This document shows positions 62,233 through 64,000 of a stretch of 64,000 nt of DNA, in pieces. Every line of letters begins with the position of its first letter. Within the stretch, counting starts at the first letter, position 1. The DNA is from DAIDKA01 sp963726995 (GTDB lineage: Bacteria; Pseudomonadota; Gammaproteobacteria; Steroidobacterales; Steroidobacteraceae). The stretch covers positions 558,001-622,000 of the forward strand of contig CAVSEP010000007.1 of NCBI GenBank assembly GCA_963726995.1, read 5' to 3'. Both the position numbers and the translations under genes were made by a program. The notes beneath the pieces are model-generated. The model had not been told where the DNA came from and did no database searches. It saw only the letters and a list, made by a program, of their open reading frames with translations.

Positions 62233-63217
62233 GGCTGGACTCGAGCGCCCGCAGACGCTCGGGGTCCGGTTGCTGGCCCGGCGCCAGTACCGCCGCGATC
62301 AGGTAGCGGGGCCGGCCCCGGACCTGCTCGTAGGTACGTCCCACGTATTCGCCGATGAGTCCGATGCCGAACAGCGCCAGCCCCAGCAGGAAGAACACGA
62401 TCGCGAACAGGGTGAACACGCCCTGCACATCCGGGCCGTGCAGGATGCGGTCGATGATCAGGTAGACGAACAGCAGCAGGGAGACTCCCGACACGATCAT
62501 GCCGAGCATCGAGAACAGCTGCAGCGGCACCACCGTGAAGCCGGTCATCAGATCGAAATTCAGGCGGATCAGCTTGTAGAAGGAGTACTTGGATTCGCCC
62601 GCGTGGCGCGCCTCGTGCCTGACCTCGATTTCCACGGGATTGCGCGCATACAGGTAGGCGAGCGCCGGAATGAAGGTATTGACCTCCGCCGAGGAATTCA
62701 CCGCGTCGATGACCGCGCGCGAATACGCCCGCAGCATGCAACCCTGATCGGTGATCCGGATCGGCGTCATGCGCTCGCGCAGGCCGTTGATGCGTCGCGA
62801 CAGAAAGGTGCGCGCCCAGTGGTCCCGGCGTCCCTTGCGAATGGTCCCGACGTAGTCGTGGCCGGCATCGGCGGTGGCCAGCAGATGCGGAATCTCCTCG
62901 GGCGGATTCTGCAGGTCGGCATCCAGGGTGATGATGACCTCGCCCTGCGCGGCCTCGAACCCCGCCATGATGGCGGCGTGCTGCCCGAAATTGCGACGGA
63001 ACACGATCACCCGGGTGTGCTGGGGACGAGCCTGGTACTGCGCGCGCAGCAGCGCCACCGAGTGATCCTTGCTGCCATCGTCCACGAACACGCACTCCCA
63101 GCTGCAGGACAGCTGGTCGAGGGTCGCGTAGAGCCGGGTAAAAAGCAGCGGGAGGTTCGCCTCCTCGTTGTACACCGGGATCACAATGCTGACGTGCGGG
63201 TGGTCTGTGCCTGACAT
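62225..63217 (-). CDS. arnC: Undecaprenyl-phosphate Ara4FN transferase
   Basis: The 330-residue protein has a family 2 glycosyltransferase domain (SIVIPVYNEEANLPLLF, FVDDGSKDHSV, FRRNFGQHAAIMAGFEAA, VIITLDADLQNPPEEIP, ITDQGCMLRAY) and two C-terminal membrane helices, then IGEYVGRTYEQVRGRPRYL. This is the ArnC layout, loading Ara4FN onto undecaprenyl phosphate. It is the first gene of the arn operon and is divergent from the GNAT gene across a 41-nt gap. Confidence 0.92.
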   Translation of the reverse strand: MSGTDHPHVSIVIPVYNEEANLPLLFTRLYATLDQLSCSWECVFVDDGSKDHSVALLRAQYQARPQHTRVIVFRRNFGQHAAIMAGFEAAQGEVIITLDADLQNPPEEIPHLLATADAGHDYVGTIRKGRRDHWARTFLSRRINGLRERMTPIRITDQGCMLRAYSRAVIDAVNSSAEVNTFIPALAYLYARNPVEIEVRHEARHAGESKYSFYKLIRLNFDLMTGFTVVPLQLFSMLGMIVSGVSLLLFVYLIIDRILHGPDVQGVFTLFAIVFFLLGLALFGIGLIGEYVGRTYEQVRGRPRYLIAAVLAPGQQPDPERLRALESSRV

Positions 63218-63258
63218 GCCTTAAATATCGGTCCCTTGGTGCTATTCTAAGCTGGCAA

Positions 63259-63747
63259 ATGGACGAGTACCGTTTCGAGCTCGCCGCGCCACGCGAGGCT
63301 GCCGCGATCGCCGCCCTCTCGCGGCGCCTGATCGAGGCCGGCTTGCCGCCTTCATGGCCCGCAGAGCGCGTACTTTGCCACATCAAGCGCACCGATAGCG
63401 TGGTCCTGGCGGCCCGCCGGCTTGCCGCGGTGGCCCCGCCCCTGGCGGGCTTCGCCATCATGCATTTTGGCGAGACCCGGGCGCACCTGAATTTGCTGGC
63501 CGTGGACAGCGAACATCAACGCCGCGGCCTGGGCCGGCGGCTGATGCTGTGGCTGCACGAGAGCGCCCGGGTGGCCGGTACCTGGGACTTGAGCCTGGAA
63601 CTGCGCGCCGCAAACTTCGGCGCGCAGCGCTTCTATGCGTCCCTCGGCTACCGGCCCTGCGGCGTAATCCCCGGCTACTACCAGGGCCGTGAAGATGGCC
63701 TGCGCATGGGCTGCGATCTGCGGGTAGGTCGCGGCCTTACAGCGTGA
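63259..63747 (+). CDS. GNAT family N-acetyltransferase
   Basis: The 162-residue protein has the GNAT fold: acetyl-CoA loop HQRRGLGRRLMLWL, preceded by HLNLLAVDSE, and followed by LSLELRAANFGAQRFYASLGYRP, a layout close to RimI-like acetyltransferases. The substrate is unknown. A TATTCT hexamer in the short upstream gap (near 63243) could be its -10 element. The 3' end overlaps the convergent aldehyde dehydrogenase gene by 11 nt. Confidence 0.88.
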   Translation: MDEYRFELAAPREAAAIAALSRRLIEAGLPPSWPAERVLCHIKRTDSVVLAARRLAAVAPPLAGFAIMHFGETRAHLNLLAVDSEHQRRGLGRRLMLWLHESARVAGTWDLSLELRAANFGAQRFYASLGYRPCGVIPGYYQGREDGLRMGCDLRVGRGLTA

Positions 63748-64000
63748 TTCCGACCGCCTTGGTCTCCAGCATGCTTTCCACGCCGGCGCGGCCGTGCTCG
63801 CGGCCCCATCCGGACTGCTTGTAACCCCCGAAAGGCACCGCCGGATCCAGTCCCGCGCCCCCGTTGACCTGCACGGTGCCGGCGCGGATCTTGCGGGCCA
63901 GCTTGTGCACGATGCCCACGTCGCGGGTCCAGATATAGGCCGACAGTCCATAGGTCGTGTCGTTGGCCACGCGGGCAATGCGATCCAGGTCATCATCGTC
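63737..64000 (-). CDS. Aldehyde dehydrogenase, C-terminal part, 5' end outside window
   Basis: The frame is open from the right edge to TAA at 63737. The visible end reads NDTTYGLSAYIWTRD, KIRAGTVQVNGG, then PFGGYKQSGWGREHG and an ESMLETKAVGITL tail. These are the C-terminal motifs of NAD(P)-dependent aldehyde dehydrogenases; the active-site Cys and Glu lie outside. The substrate cannot be told. Confidence 0.92.
   Translation of the reverse strand, partial: DDDDLDRIARVANDTTYGLSAYIWTRDVGIVHKLARKIRAGTVQVNGGAGLDPAVPFGGYKQSGWGREHGRAGVESMLETKAVGITL

Noticed and set aside
63218..63258. PmrA-type box upstream of arnC
   Set aside because: Only one TTTAAG-like half-site is present and the second half with 5-nt spacing is missing, so PmrA control cannot be claimed.
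1..64000. Mobile elements, phage genes, CRISPR arrays, tRNA or rRNA genes
   Set aside because: No transposase, integrase, repeat-spacer pattern or conserved RNA gene sequence was recognised on reading both strands.

Overview
This is a GC-rich, gene-dense bacterial chromosomal window of about 60 protein genes. I see no rRNA, tRNA, CRISPR array, insertion sequence or phage gene. Several features point to a gammaproteobacterium near the Xanthomonadales, Nevskiales or Steroidobacterales: a complete arn (lipid A L-Ara4N) operon, a branched-chain 2-oxoacid dehydrogenase operon, a hopanoid-type HpnB glycosyltransferase, SlyX and SlyD, and many secreted peptidases (M3, M13, M28, S9, S10). The taxon is inferred from gene content only.

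Left part (1-19.95 kb). A truncated Omp85-like barrel gene and a phosphoribosyltransferase come first. They are followed by a long minus-strand operon read from about 19.8 kb down to 2 kb: TolC-like channel, MacA-like adaptor, MacB/LolD-like ATPase, then eight FtsX/MacB-type permeases arranged as four A+B pairs. After these come a PotF-like lipoprotein, an NtrC-type sigma-54 activator, a histidine kinase and slyX. Upstream of the tolC gene is an exact -24/-12 sigma-54 promoter with phased GGACA repeats about 90-125 bp further upstream, where an enhancer-binding protein would sit. The kinase has two membrane helices with almost no periplasmic loop. I regard this self-regulated, multi-permease efflux system as the most interesting locus. 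In this text the permease pairs are numbered 1 to 4 in order of transcription.

Middle part (20-41 kb). This holds housekeeping and mixed genes: RIO kinase, fatty acid hydroxylase, GDT1-type exporter, ABC-F ATPase, peroxiredoxin, exonuclease III, two SDRs, an ArsR-type regulator, a methyltransferase, an M3-ZIP-S10 gene set, SlyD, HpnB, an MFS symporter, a lytic transglycosylase, a YXWGXW protein, a hydroxypyruvate isomerase-like protein and a flavin reductase. Between 27.2 and 32.7 kb four genes are broken by many frameshifts, which suggests either local sequence error or decay.

Right part (41-64 kb). A second long minus-strand series (53.6 to 41.4 kb) joins peptidases M13, S9 and M28 with serine deaminase, branched-chain aminotransferase and the E1alpha, E1beta and E2 subunits of branched-chain 2-oxoacid dehydrogenase. 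It looks like a peptide-to-acyl-CoA catabolic operon. An ATP-grasp gene, an HtrA-fold protein without its catalytic triad and a PsiF protein follow. The arn operon is next, in the order arnC, arnA formyltransferase, arnA decarboxylase, arnD, arnT, one SMR flippase, arnB, with arnA split in two. A GNAT acetyltransferase and a truncated aldehyde dehydrogenase end the window.
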